Origin: Coprinellus micaceus
Lineage: Eukaryota > Basidiomycota > Agaricomycetes > Agaricales > Psathyrellaceae
Length of the DNA stretch: 64,000 nucleotides
Direction of reading: 5' to 3'
Assembly (NCBI GenBank): GCA_951394405.1
Contig: OX596345.1
Location: forward strand, 992,001 to 1,056,000
The notes under the pieces were generated by a model. It did no database searches. It was not told the DNA's origin and was given only the letters and a program-made list of their open reading frames with translations. The translations under genes were made by a program, and so were the position numbers. Shown piece after piece: positions 23,679 to 34,830 of this stretch; the first letter of the stretch is position 1; each line of letters begins with the position of its first letter.

Positions 23679-24311
23679 TTAGAATCGATATCGTCCAGAA
23701 GTATGCCAAGATACATTTGTGTCTGAGTGGAAGCGCCTTATTCTGCCAGTTCGTGAGGCGAACCGCCACTCAGCCGTGCAGAGGTAGGCGATCGAACCAA
23801 CCAGACCTGCTTCTATCAAGGTGAGGGTAGCCTCGACGACCTGTCGAACAGTCCTTCCAGTACCCACACCCTCTCGGTCCTCTCTTGGACGCTTTGCTCC
23901 GCCAACCCTGAACACTATGAAGAGGAAGCAAAGTGACCATAACTGGGTGAGAATCCAGGCTGACACGACCGTTGGTAATTTGCTGGTGACGCTCGCTTGC
24001 GTCGGGGAGTGTACTGGCACCACAGATCCTGGGCTCTTCTGGACTCTTGATGGGCTGGTGAGGCGGATCTCGACCTCGAAAGCGTGCTGTTCTCTTCTGA
24101 GCTTGAAGAGGAGTAGGCCATGGAACGCGGTCGTGGGGACCATGGTTGCGGGGCTGACCCACAAGGTCAGCGTCCCCAGCGAAGCCATGGACGAGGCGAA
24201 GACTACAATACTGACGCCCACGGAGGCCCACAGTAGTCGTCGAACGTGGTTGTTGCGGGGCGACAGGGAGGGCAAGATCGGCCTGGCCGATGACTCCATT
24301 GTTGTGTTCAT
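23679..24311 (-). CDS. Four-TM hypothetical membrane protein, paralogue 1
   Basis: Function unknown. About 210 aa from MNTTMESS (an in-frame ATG also at 24383). Four hydrophobic segments are visible: one starting LLWASVGVSIVV, one around LWVSPATMVPTTAFHGLLL, one around LPTVVSAWILTQLW, and one in VVEATLTLIEAGLVGSIAYL. The order and the short signatures LWVSPA, KLRRE and EATLTLIEA match the genes at 26.4 and 28.2 kb, so this is a local family. The C-terminal 30 residues are hydrophilic and differ from the paralogues; a missed intron there is possible. No catalytic motif is seen. Confidence 0.65.
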   Translation of the reverse strand: MNTTMESSARPILPSLSPRNNHVRRLLWASVGVSIVVFASSMASLGTLTLWVSPATMVPTTAFHGLLLFKLRREQHAFEVEIRLTSPSRVQKSPGSVVPVHSPTQASVTSKLPTVVSAWILTQLWSLCFLFIVFRVGGAKRPREDREGVGTGRTVRQVVEATLTLIEAGLVGSIAYLCTAEWRFASRTGRIRRFHSDTNVSWHTSGRYRF

Positions 24312-24383
24312 GACGCTGGGGAGGACGGACCTATCGCTTGCTAGATACCCTAGCGGGGGGAGTCTGATTCCCTTGCCGCGCAT

Positions 24384-24832
24384 ACTAGGGGATCGTGGTT
24401 AGGAGGCGCTCTGAGGGGGAGAATAGCTGCTCCCGGGTCACGGTTTTATCATCTATGGTATGTCGTAACTGCCGACCATCCGCTCGTTCTAACTGACGGT
24501 GCCGGGTTTCATGACCAAGCCAACGCGTTGATGGCTATGGGCAAGGCTACCCGGTCGGTTATTGTTGGCGCGAATATCGCTGCGCTTCTGCCTTGGGTTG
24601 CTGCAATAAGCGACGGAGGACTCAGCTGAAAGGGAGCTATCGCTAATTGTTGTAACCACCCAGATTGCAAACTACCAATATCATGACGGGTGACAATGGG
24701 CATCGGACAGGGGGGCAGTCCCCAAGTGAGCCGAAGCTACACTAACAAAAGACAATATATTCAAAGAGCAAGCGAAGAAATGAACACGTCGAACAAATCT
24801 GAAGGAATTCGACACGAATGTAGCAGTAAAAC
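24384..24832. other. Intergenic, nothing recognised
   Basis: Upstream of the 4-TM gene and downstream of the hypothetical gene at 24.8 kb. No repeats or coding evidence. Confidence 0.4.
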
Positions 24833-25327
24833 CTACACTACTTCTGGATCGTCAGCGTCCACCCGGTACATGCTGGCAAGCACTTCGCCAAACTGGAACG
24901 GCCGCTCCTCCACCTCCTCGCCGTCATCTGAGTCAGAATCTGAGTCGCCTTGCCCTGTGGTTGAGGAGTTGAGCTTCTGGGTTGAATCCACTGGATCCGT
25001 GATTCGTTGCTTACCTTTCACTTCATCGCAGAGTAAAATGATGAGCTGCCGTGAAGCGGGGGTGAGGTCGTCTAAGTGCTCAACAAGGTGCAAGAGTTTC
25101 TCCCCAGCCTCCTCACAGTCGAGCCGCCTGGCAAGCTTCTCTTCGAATGACACGGCTTCGTCCCGTTCAACCTGGGCCCAGAGGTACTTGACAACTTTAA
25201 AGGCACTTATGACATTTGCAACCATTCGGAAGGTTGGTTCCGGAGTATTTTTCCATTGCGTAACGTCTGGCAATGGAAGGGGGCCTGGTAGTGTTTCCAG
25301 AAGACCAATGAACGGAGCCGGATGCAT
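24833..25327 (-). CDS. Hypothetical protein, intact unit of a duplicated pair
   Basis: Unrecognised 164-aa frame (start shown at MHPAPFIG; upstream exons likely). It has a helical, charged middle (AQVERDEAVSFEEKLARRLD, then LVEHLDDLTPASRQLIILL) and an acidic Ser/Asp tract (DSDSDSDDGEEVEE) near the C-terminus. A GTAAGC donor-like word follows DEVKG, so the acidic end could belong to an intron-retained or alternative form. The neighbouring segment at 25.39-25.97 kb is a diverged tandem copy sharing the TPASRQL/PPASRQL block. Confidence 0.5.
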   Translation of the reverse strand: MHPAPFIGLLETLPGPLPLPDVTQWKNTPEPTFRMVANVISAFKVVKYLWAQVERDEAVSFEEKLARRLDCEEAGEKLLHLVEHLDDLTPASRQLIILLCDEVKGKQRITDPVDSTQKLNSSTTGQGDSDSDSDDGEEVEERPFQFGEVLASMYRVDADDPEVV

Positions 25328-25388
25328 CTGTTGGTTATAGGTAGGATCGGAGTCATCTTGGAATGCGGCATGATTTAACTACCTCGGT

Positions 25389-25974
25389 TTAGCTAACAGG
25401 GAAATGCTTACCTTTCTCTTCTTCATAGAGAATGACGAGTAGCTGCCGTGAGGCGGGCGGGAGCCCGTCTATTTGGTCAATGAAGCGCTCGAGATTCTTT
25501 GAGGCCTGCTCATGGTCGCGTTGGTAGCGCAGCTTCTCCTTGGCTGACACGGTTCCATCTCGTTCAGTGTTAGCCCATGAGGATTTGGTGATTGTAGACA
25601 CTTATAGCAACTGCAACCTTTTGAAAAGTGACCTTTGCTTGGAAATTATAATGAGGTGTCTGCCTCTGCGAAACGTAGGGCAGTGGAAAGGGGGTTGCGT
25701 GAGAACCAACGAAAGGAGGAATGGGATGGACCTTCTGGTAGTGGATAGGTAGGTACGGAGGTAGCACGGCGCATGCTGCCGGAGGACCAACGAGGGGATT
25801 CGGGTGCATCTGCTGGTTGGTAGGTGGGTAGATGGCTGCCATGACTGGAGGGGTGCTGGAGGAGTCAGACGCGTCTGCCACTCCACTGCTGCGGGGGGAG
25901 ACGGTGGGAAAATCTGGGATGGGCCTCGAGGCGACACTCACGCCGCACGGTGACTCCCAAGGACGATAGAACAA
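25389..25974 (-). pseudogene. Tandem copy of the hypothetical unit, frameshifted
   Basis: Reading leftward: NQQMHPNPLVGPP aligns with QQMHPAPFIG of the neighbour, then FQKVAVAISV with FRMVANVISA, then in another frame NTERDGTVSAKEKLRYQRD with VERDEAVSFEEKLARRLD, and LPPASRQLLVILYEEEKGK with LTPASRQLIILLCDEVKGK. Between the frames (about 25570-25600) one base appears to be missing relative to the neighbour and the upstream frame runs into a stop. Either the unit is dead or a short intron removes the break. Both units could also be exons of one gene with an internal duplication. Confidence 0.5.
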
Positions 25975-26432
25975 ATGACCGATTGGGATGGAGGGTTGGC
26001 AGCGAGAATGATATTCTCGATAATCTCGTAGGGATGCTTACGGTTTGGTCTCTCTCCAGCCCGTCCCTCCCCTCCACTGCTCATCAGTCTAAGTTTCCCC
26101 AGCGACTACTAGGAGGAGTTGGGTTTCATTGCCACGTCGCAGTGAGGACGTGCGAGAGGGAGTGAATGAGGGAAATGGTGCCATAGTTGTTCTGGGATTA
26201 AGGAACCAGAGGTGCAAATGTAACCAATTCTTTGAAGAATGAAGGTCTTATGCCCGACGCGGCAGGCAGCCAAGACAAAACGGGTGCTATCAATCAGCGG
26301 AATAAGCGCCCAAATTCGGACCCATAAATAGCACGACAGGAGGCACTAACTACAGGTCCAGAAAGCTGCATCCCAAAACCAGAACATATTATCCGTGAAT
26401 GGGTCCCCGAAAACACAGACCCGGTGGATTAC

Positions 26433-27206
26433 CTAGTAGTTACGCTTCACCGCGCTCCGCTCCTTCGTACATAAAAATGCAATCAGCGTCACAGTCGACG
26501 CTTCGATCAAGGTCAAGACCCCCTCAACGATATACTTGATCCACGACACCCGACTCCAAATGGAGTCCGCGCTCCTGGAGCTGGTGTAGTAGACACCGCT
26601 ATACGATTGGTATCCCACGACGACCCTCCACGCGATCAACCCAACGCAGGCCCAATACAGGAGGGCGACGAGCCAGGCAGCGAGGATTGTCGGAATCTTG
26701 GTGGTGACACTGGGAGCGACGATGGCGGTGGTTGCACGTGGTGCATAATCCGGGTTGTTGACCACGACGCCAGCGAGGTTACTCCCTGGGCTAGTATAAA
26801 CGTCCCCGACGTGACGTGTCTCGACCTCCAACTGGTGACCCTCCCGCTTGAGTTTGTACATCACACAGAAGTGAAAGATCGTGGCGACGCCAAATGCTGC
26901 TGGGCTGACATAGAACGTAATCTTCCCGCCCGTTAAAATCATCGAGAAGATGAAGACCGCGATGGAGAGTCCGATGGACGACCCAAGGTATTTGAAGATT
27001 CGGAAGTTGCGGTACGAGTGGAACCTGGGGACAATCCTGATCGTAGACGCATAGACGCCCGTGCGGTCTGGTGGTGACGGTGGTGCCTGCTGGTACGCCG
27101 GTGGGGCCATCCAATGCCCCTGGTCGGGTCCAGCTTCAACCCGGTTGTTCATCGGGTAGCTGGATGCTGGGTATTCGACCTTGGTGGTTTCCGCTGTCGC
27201 TCTCAT
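26433..27206 (-). CDS. Four-TM hypothetical membrane protein, paralogue 2
   Basis: Function unknown. About 257 aa from MRATAETT (an ATG further upstream at 27308 is in frame). A proline-rich cytosolic-like N-terminus (PPAYQQAPPSPPD) precedes four hydrophobic segments: IGLSIAVFIFSMIL, YVSPAAFGVATIFHFCVMY, TILAAWLVALLYWACVGLIA, and VLTLIEASTVTLIAFLC. YVSPA, YKLKREGH and LTLIEAS align with paralogue 1. No intron is apparent. Best preserved of the three; function cannot be named. Confidence 0.7.
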   Translation of the reverse strand: MRATAETTKVEYPASSYPMNNRVEAGPDQGHWMAPPAYQQAPPSPPDRTGVYASTIRIVPRFHSYRNFRIFKYLGSSIGLSIAVFIFSMILTGGKITFYVSPAAFGVATIFHFCVMYKLKREGHQLEVETRHVGDVYTSPGSNLAGVVVNNPDYAPRATTAIVAPSVTTKIPTILAAWLVALLYWACVGLIAWRVVVGYQSYSGVYYTSSRSADSIWSRVSWIKYIVEGVLTLIEASTVTLIAFLCTKERSAVKRNY

Positions 27207-28248
27207 TGTGCGGCGCTTGGGCACTGGGGTAGGTTGAAACGAGTGGCAATGGTGAGAGTTGTGTGAGAGGTCCGCGAGAGAGGAAGGATGGCTGTCAAGA
27301 AGCAACACCTTTCATATAAAAGGGCACGACATTGGGTTTAGACTCCGTTGAAGAGTATGTCAGGGTGCCCATCAACATGTTGTCGTCAAGACCAACATCG
27401 CCAATCCGGATGAAGTCGTGTGCGGAGTTAGGCCTAGTTAGGCGCCCAGGCACAGCTGGCGCTAACTTACCCGATTCACGGTCCCTGGCAAGGGCATACA
27501 AAACGTATTCGAACGAGATTATTGACAACCCGGTTATTTAAAGCCCGACCTTGCTCTGTTCTGCCCAGGTCTCGGGCCTCAGGGGTGCAGGTGGTCTCAA
27601 AACCCGACGAGCCTTGAAATACAAAACGACTCGGTGACTCCACCAGACCTGATGCATGACTTGAGCAGTTGAGCTGGCTCGACGAAGTGTTGTTGAATTG
27701 CGTCGCGCACTGGAGCGCTGGGTTACTTCCGGCTCCTCTTTAACTGTGCCATTGACCTCGTGACATATGAGTATACGTACACGTTTTACGGCGATTTGGG
27801 TTCGAAGGGAGGCGATAACGGTACAAAGCAGTCACCTCCCCCCAAAATGCGAGCATCGCCTCAACGACGATCCCCCATTCCCGGTTGACCCAAGTTCCTT
27901 TGCAGGCGCCCGGTTCTTGCCCGGTTCCCGTCCCACTCACACCCACCAAAACTATGACCGGCAAAACAGGCAGACGAATGGACTTGACAGAGTCGCGCCG
28001 TCCACCGTAGCCAGACATCTCGACGCGAGTTGGCGGTTGCCCCATCCGCTGGTACGAGGCAGTGCCATGTGGAAACCGTGTTTAGCGCCCTTCGGCGCCT
28101 AATATGGTCGGCAAAGGTCTCGGCAAGCATTTCAACTTCGGGAAGGGTATAGAAAGTGGGTACACATCCTCCAGGGACGCTATCTGTAGCAAAGTCCGTC
28201 ATCCAGCGGAGGGCAGCCAATCAAACAGTCGAGAAGACGGACAGCGAG
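27207..28248. other. Intergenic; possible degraded fourth copy of the 4-TM family
   Basis: On the minus strand at about 27800-27900, a GIVVEAMLAFWGE frame resembles the last membrane segment of the family (VVEATLTLIEA) and, one base shifted, IASL follows where the family has IAYL. The rest of a gene is not found, so this is only a hint. Confidence 0.25.
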
Positions 28249-28827
28249 TTAACCGCTCGCAGATCGTTGTTGAAGTACTATGCGCTCATGCGCCTGTGCC
28301 CTCGAGCAGGCAAACCCAACGAAACCGAGGCTGATCCCTCCTCCCATATAACAAAGAATCTCAACGAATCTCAACGCAACCCACACCGCCTTCATCTCCT
28401 CACGACTCTCCTTTATCTCAATGGCCGCTCTCCAAACCCCCATCGCACACGCCGCGGCCCAGGCAGGGACTAATAGGCATGCGCAGACAAGCGTCGGCGT
28501 TCTTGTCACCACGGGCACCTTCCTCTTCCCACCCTCCCCCTCCTTTCCCTTCTTCATCGGCTTTTTCTTCTGCTGGTGCATCACGACGAAGAGTGTAATC
28601 CCGTAGATGTACGCGAGGATGACAGCGCCGGGCCCAACCCACAAGGTGGATGCCCCGTACGAGGGTAGTGCAACGACGAATGCTATGGTTCCCAGCGCCA
28701 GAGTTATGATGAGGAGCTTTTGGACTTTGATTGTTTCTGGGGAGGGGGGAGCGGCGGGTACCTGCGCGTCGGATACGCTGCCAACGATGGTGGATTCGTC
28801 ATCGTCCCTCACGCGGTTGCTGGCCAT
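28249..28827 (-). CDS. Four-TM hypothetical membrane protein, paralogue 3
   Basis: Function unknown. About 192 aa from MASNRVRDDDES. Four hydrophobic segments: LLIITLALGTIAFVVAL, TLWVGPGAVILAYIYGITLF, LVCACLLVPAWAAACAMGV, and FVEILCYMGGGISLGFVGF. The LWVGPG motif sits where the paralogues have LWVSPA/FYVSPA, and a Lys-rich loop (KKKPMKKGKEGEGGKRK) follows the second segment. It is the most diverged of the three. The lack of introns is shared by all three copies. Confidence 0.65.
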   Translation of the reverse strand: MASNRVRDDDESTIVGSVSDAQVPAAPPSPETIKVQKLLIITLALGTIAFVVALPSYGASTLWVGPGAVILAYIYGITLFVVMHQQKKKPMKKGKEGEGGKRKVPVVTRTPTLVCACLLVPAWAAACAMGVWRAAIEIKESREEMKAVWVALRFVEILCYMGGGISLGFVGFACSRAQAHERIVLQQRSASG

Positions 28828-29198
28828 GGCTGGATCCTGCACAGGCAAAGGTTCGGCGAAGGCCAAAGGCAAAGGGCAAAAGGAGGGAAGGTTGGTGATG
28901 GTGGGCGAAACAGACAAGGACCCAGTACTCAGTGGGCGCTGGAGTTTCATTCAATTCACTACCGCAAATACAACGGGTTTGAATGGAGGTTCGACGGCGT
29001 TGCTAACACGAATGAAGGTCAAACAGAAGGGTGATGCAAGTCTGTCTCGTTGACAATAGAAAGGGGAACCTACGATATCATACGTACTGCTCCGCACTCA
29101 ATCCGCGGCCCAATTACAGCCTGAGGTGGCTTCCCTGCTGTGAAAACGAGACGTTGAGGGAGGTGAACTAAAATAATACGCGGTCCAACAAGACGACT

Positions 29199-31122
29199 CT
29201 ACGGTTGATCTTCTATAAATCCTCCATCTCCGCCATCCCCACCAGCAGCAAGGGTCATCTCATCGAACTCCTCCAATAGCTCGTCAATTCCGACATCAGG
29301 GAAGTCAGGCTCCGCCTCCTCCGCCTCCTCGTCGTCGGTAGCCCCAGACTTCTCGTCTACATCCATAGCGTACTGCACCTTCTTCTTCTTGCCTCCCGCT
29401 GGCTTCTCCGGCTCCGCCGCATCCATCTTGATGTCTGGGGCCTTGTACATGTTTACGTTGGCACGGAGCTCGGGATCCTCCTCCAACTCGCGCAAGAAGA
29501 TCTCATAGTCCTCCTCGACCTTCTTGCTATCACGACCGCCCATGCGACCAATAGCACCACGCGCAGCTCCAGTGGCGCCCTCTTCATCAGCCTCCTTCGC
29601 CATCGACCTAAGTTTCCAGCTCCTCGCCTTACTCTTCTTGCGCCTGTTCGGGTACGCCTTCTTCACGAGAATGACATCAGGGATGCGACCTTGGGGCAAC
29701 TCTGAGTAGGAATCAGAGTTGTAGTTCGCGGAAGTGAGGTGGTAGCCCATCGCAGCATCGCCAGGTTGCAGGATGGCTCCAAGATGCGTCCGTGTATGGA
29801 AGATCATGCTTGTCGAACCGACACCGTCGTAGTCCATCATATCGTCGTTGATACCATCCTTCTTACTGGACTTGAATGCACCAGAGACGGCGACCTGGGC
29901 ATCGGCCATAACCCATTTGCCCTTTTGCCGTGAGTAGTCAGGCTCGATATCCAGAATCGTGAACTCGACGAGGTCTGTGACAGTGGCGAGGGAATCGAAT
30001 GGTGACCGCCAATATACTTGTGGAGGAATCTCGCATGTCTGGAGGGTGGCGGGGTCGAGGAGTTGGAGGGAGTTACCCACACGGGTGCAGACAGTCAAAG
30101 GACTGATATTCGAGAGCTGGCGGGCCTGCTTGAGTGGGAAGCAAACCAGGTCGTCCTTGCAGATAGGCACGATCTCGACAGAGAAGGTGTACTTGAAGTT
30201 AGCGGTGCTTGCGTGGATATCGGCAGAAATGAGCTGTTCCGAGGACTTCGATCTGGGGCAGTAGCGTTAGGTAAAAAAGCTCTGGCGGAAAGAAAGACGC
30301 CCGTACTTTATGGGTGTAACACCGGCCAAGAACTCGACCATTTTAAGGGCATGCGATCTACTGCTGTAGAAAAAGTCAAGGCCGTCCTTGACTTCCTTGA
30401 TAGAAATGGTATCTTTCTGCGCATTGTGTTTGATGATAAGTTGCTCAAGGAACAAGAAAGTTCGCTTGTGGGGGACCTTCTGTCGGACTTGGACGAGAGC
30501 TTTCCAAGTGTTTTTAGCGGCAAGCCTCGCGCAATCGGGGCACTGCCCGTGCTGGACAAGGTACTCGATCTCGAACGTTTGCTCGAGGATCGTATTCGTC
30601 AGAACCTATTCCAGCCAGGCATCAGCGCTGCTATTTGCAAAGGAAGACTGTATCGAGCGCACCTCCTTCTGGATTGTCATCGCGACCTTCAACCTCTTCG
30701 AATGCGGCTCCGTCCAGATAAACCGTGCATCCGTGAGTCGTACTTTCGCCAGACCTTTCAACTTCTTCAAGCAAATAGCAAGCAACTCTGACGATTCAGG
30801 TTTTGCGAGTGTCCACGCAGTGGGAGGTGAGAGGAATCGTTCGCAGTTTCTGCAGAACGCAACAGATGCTACAGCAGACTATATGTCAGATCCACGTCTA
30901 GCACAACCCCCCAATATGATACGAACCTTGTTTTGGGACTCCCTCAGTGATGTCAATGGTATTCCGCAAGCAAGCAACGCAAAGATTGGCAGAATTGGGC
31001 ACAATCGGGGTACCTATCCAGACGCCCAGTTCAGATCAGCCAATCCCAATCCCAGAGTCTTGATACTCACCGCAATCGGCACATAGGACTCTGTGCACTG
31101 CTGGTCCTGGGGTAAACTCCAT
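29199..31122 (-). CDS. nmd3: NMD3, 60S ribosomal subunit nuclear export adaptor
   Basis: Adaptor that links the pre-60S subunit to exportin Crm1 and is released in the cytoplasm. Exons on the complement 31071-31122, 30927-31013, 30663-30868, 30307-30605, 29199-30252 close to 565 aa. Visible blocks: start MEFTPGPAVHRVLCADCG, paired CxxC zinc-binding motifs (LCADC, LCVACL, FCRNC, and CPDC in the third motif), FLFLEQLIIKHNAQKD-type core, HALKMVEFLAG, VPICKDDLVCFP and the C-terminal acidic Leu-rich tail (IDELLEEFDEM) that can act as an export signal. Introns are 48-57 nt. The start has a purine-rich CCGCCACC context. The next gene on this strand upstream is the second H+-ATPase (stop at 31464). 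Confidence 0.95.
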
Positions 31123-31463
31123 GGTGGCGGAAAGAGGTGGTCAAAGATGGGTACTATCGACCCTGGGACGACCTTTTAGTGTGAGGGAGAGATGCAGCCT
31201 TTAGTCAGCTCCTGACTGAACGATGTAATGCAGAGGCGGGACCGATCACTGAATCAGAGATGAAAAATCTTAGCGCGTGTGGATCAGATAAGATAAGATG
31301 TTACAGGACGATGGCTAGAAAATACAAAACAAGAACAGGAACGCTAACAGAGGGTCATACAGATCTAAAGCAAAGAGTAATGACAGGCATGTATTGTAAG
31401 ACAATCGTGAGGTGGGTATCGTAGCAGTCATAAACGGGTATGAAGTTTGGGGTAATAGAGGGG
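31123..31463. promoter_or_regulatory. Gap between pma2 stop and NMD3 start
   Basis: About 340 bp serving as the 3' end of the pump gene and the promoter of NMD3 (same strand). AT-rich near 31315-31400. No motif is claimed. Confidence 0.35.
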
Positions 31464-34400
31464 TCAGGGCTTCGCGAGACCAATGACACCAGGACGTGAG
31501 GCTACTCTGCTCGGATGCCGTTGCAAAGTCTGCCCAGTCGCATGGGTCTGTATACTTGAGATACGTTTGAGCTCGGATGGCTTAACGTTAACTTTCCCTC
31601 CTAGGTTGAACCTTCCCATCGTCCTCCGGATAAACGATGTCCGATTCGAGTAGAGAGATTGGTGGATAGACTGCACTCGGGAGACGGGGCGTTCCAAAGG
31701 AGCTCCCACCCCTGCAGCGGCTACGGCCGCGGCCGCGACACGACGTTTCTCCCGCTCGTGAATCTTCTTGATGACCGTTGCCCTCATGGCGAACTTGATC
31801 CAGTCAAGAGGGATGAACCAGATGATGTTCTACAAGTCATGTTAGCACACGTCGCCACCACACAGGACAAAAAGACATACCCAGACCCAAACAATACCTA
31901 TCCACCCGCCGGATATCGGGTCAATGTCAGTGAAGCCCCAATTCCCATAGGCCGCGATGATCGAGGAGACCAACTGTGCAATGCAGAACGCCGCCATTAA
32001 GGCGAACGAAGGTCGCTCCATGAAGAAGAAACTATGCGCGCGAGTGACGAAGATCAGGGCTTGGGAGATAATAGCGACCTGGAGATAGGCAATCATGTGG
32101 AGCTGTGGGTCGTTCTTGTCAATGAGGACGTTGTTTCGTCTCGCGGGGTTGGTCAGAGAGACGCCAAATTTCCGCTCGAAGAAGTTGGTTTGCACGATGA
32201 CGACGATGAGGGCGACCGTAGAGGCTGTGAGGTAGAGTCCGTAGGCGATCGCATAAGCGAAGATTTCGGCTAGGTTCCAAGCGTCGGGTTCGTTTGAGGG
32301 GAGAACACGGTCCAAGGAGAGGGTCATGATAGTTCCATCGTTGAGCAAGGCAACGACCAGGATCATGAACGGAGGGAAGTCAAACTTGTAGGTGAACGCA
32401 AGGATCGCGAAGCACACCACTATACGAATCGTCACAGCACACGCGTAGATCGAGTAGTTCCGCATACGCTGGAAGATAATCCGGGATTGGCGAATGGCAT
32501 GAACGATGGTAGACAGACCGGGTTCCGTTAGCACAATATCCGCCGCTCCTCGTGCAGCGTCTGTGGCACCTTCGACGGCGATACCAACATTTGCGCGAGA
32601 GAGGGCGGGAGCATCGTTGGCGCCATCTCCTGTCATCGCGACCAAGTGGCCCAACCCCTGTAAGCGCTTGACGATTTCGTATTTGTGCTCAGGAAATACT
32701 CCAGCGAAACCGTCGGCGTCGAGGATCATGGAGTTCAGGTTGTTGAACTTGCTCCCAGGACCAGGACCCTCCTTCAGAACCTTGGCAGGGTACATATGGT
32801 CGCCCAATCCAAGTCGTCGTCCGGTCTCCTTCGCAATAGCGAGCTGGTCACCAGTAACCATCTTCACTTTGACCCCAAGCGCCTGAGCGTCGTCGATAGT
32901 TTGCTTCGTGTCGTCGCGGGGGGGATCGAAGATAGACAGCAAACCGATGAGCTCGAATCCATCTCCCTCCGCTTCATGCTCCTCACCCATGACATCCTCA
33001 CACGCAACAGCCAGGGCGCGTAATCCACGAGCGGCGTAATCTTCGACGTCGGCCTCGAGGCGGTTCTCCAGCTCTTCGGTCTTGTTACGGGTACACATTT
33101 CGATGATGATACCGGTCATGCCCTTCGTAACGCGCTTCAACTTTCCCGAGGACTCCTCGCGGTACGTGATCTCGGTACGCTTGTCCACTGGATTGAATGG
33201 TTTGAAATCGAGGAGCTTGATGCCTTCGCGAGCCTTTTTGGTGTCCCCGAGTGCCGAGATGGTGGCCTGATCAATAGCGTCCTGATTCTCGGTACGAGAA
33301 GCGTAAGCGGCGAGGAGGATGACTTGGTCTGCGTTGAACGTGCTGTAAGTCTTGATAGTGTTGCGATCGATGGTGAGCTTATTGGTCGTAAGAGTACCAG
33401 TTTTGTCGGAGCAGAGGATAGTGACACCAGCCAACTCCTCGATAGCCGTAATACGAGTGACGATGGCCTTGTACTTCGCCAGTTGGGTGGCGCCAACGGC
33501 GAGGGTGACTGATAATACCGTGGGCATGGCGATGGGGATGCCTCCAATGAGGAGGACGAGAATGTTGTTAAGGCCACGACGGTATTGATAGCGGAAGCCA
33601 GCGTATAGACAGAAGATTTCCGCTAGGACGAAAATCCCGATTGTGACCAGGCAGAAAGAGCCGATATACGCGAGAATCTTCTGGAGATGGCCAGTCGTAT
33701 CGTCGTCTTGGCCCACCAGGGATGCTGCACGCCCAAAGAAGGTGTTTGGACCCGTCGAGATGACAACTCCTTCCGCTTCGCCCTGCTTACAAGTAGAACC
33801 GCTGCGGGACTCTGTCAGCTATGAGAAGCGTAATTGAATGATCGACTTACGAGAAGCACTGGTCTCCTACTTTTTTGTTCTGAGGGAGGGATTCGCCAGT
33901 AAGGGCGGCCTGATCAATGGAGACATTGATGGCTTCGACGAGGCGACAATCTGCAGGAACGATATCTCCGATTTTGAAGGCAATCATATCCCCAGGAACC
34001 AGGAAGGCGGACTCGATCTCCAACCACTGCCCATCACGTTTGCACTTCGCCTTCGGTGCGAGCGAGTCCATCAATGCCCTAACAGCATTGCCGGCGTTCC
34101 TTTCCTCGTAGAAACCGATGGCCGAGTTTACGAATAGGAGGGCGATGATACCGCAGAAGTCCTCCCAGTCTGGGGGTGATCCTTGTCCGTTCGATAAGAT
34201 GATGGCGACGATGGCTGCAGCCTCCATGACCCAGGATAGAGGATTCCACATAAAACCAAGAAACTGAGGATACATAAAATTCAGTCATTCACATCGTCGA
34301 GGAGGGAGGATATGCACCTGAAGAAATGGATTCTGTTGCTTGTCCTCTAGCTTGTTGGGGCCAAATATCTCATACCGTCGTGCCGCCTCCTCGTGCGTTA

Positions 34401-34830
34401 ACCCCTCCTCGGTACATTGGAGCAGCTGAAGAACGTCTGGGATAACGATAGTCTCCAGGTCAACTTTGTCCTTGTCGTAAAGGTCTTCAGCAGTGAGAGA
34501 GATCTACAGACGATGGGGGTCAGCCAAGTTGGACTGGGAAAGGTCGGTACGCAAGCAGGTACTGCACGCACGGTGTTCATGTCCACCTTCGCATCTAAAG
34601 TTCGGAGTGAGGGTGGCTCATCCGAGAACTGCAGCGTGCGACGTACGACTTGGTTTCTCCTGCTCGTCGTGTCCGGGCTCCTTGTACTCTCGTTTCTTTT
34701 TCCCAACCTGGGACGGCGTCTCGCTCGCAGTCCTCACTCCCAGGACTGGTGGCTTCGGCTCCTGAGTAGTAGGGTCCCCAGTAGCTGGAGGTTGGGCAGC
34801 CTCACCAGCCTTCTCGTTCGTGGTGCTCAT
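31464..34830 (-). CDS. pma2: Plasma-membrane H+-ATPase (P3A-type), copy 2
   Basis: Paralogue of the pump at 17.5 kb. Exons on the complement 34647-34830, 34572-34594, 34318-34503, 33851-34263, 31881-33801, 31464-31829 give 1030 aa with all phases closing. Exons 2, 3 and 4 have exactly the same lengths as in copy 1 (23, 186, 413 nt) and all five introns sit at homologous positions. Catalytic features are intact: [32 protein letters not shown]. Differences: a longer N-terminus (Pro/Thr-rich), five extra residues in the large exon, and a longer C-terminal tail with an Ala-rich stretch before the SSIQ motif. Codon use is ordinary, not C-biased as in copy 1, so lower or conditional expression is likely. 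No sign of decay. Confidence 0.95.

Noticed and set aside
27780..27910. A fourth 4-TM paralogue
   Set aside because: Only one membrane-like segment resembles the family and it needs a frameshift; too little to call a gene or pseudogene.
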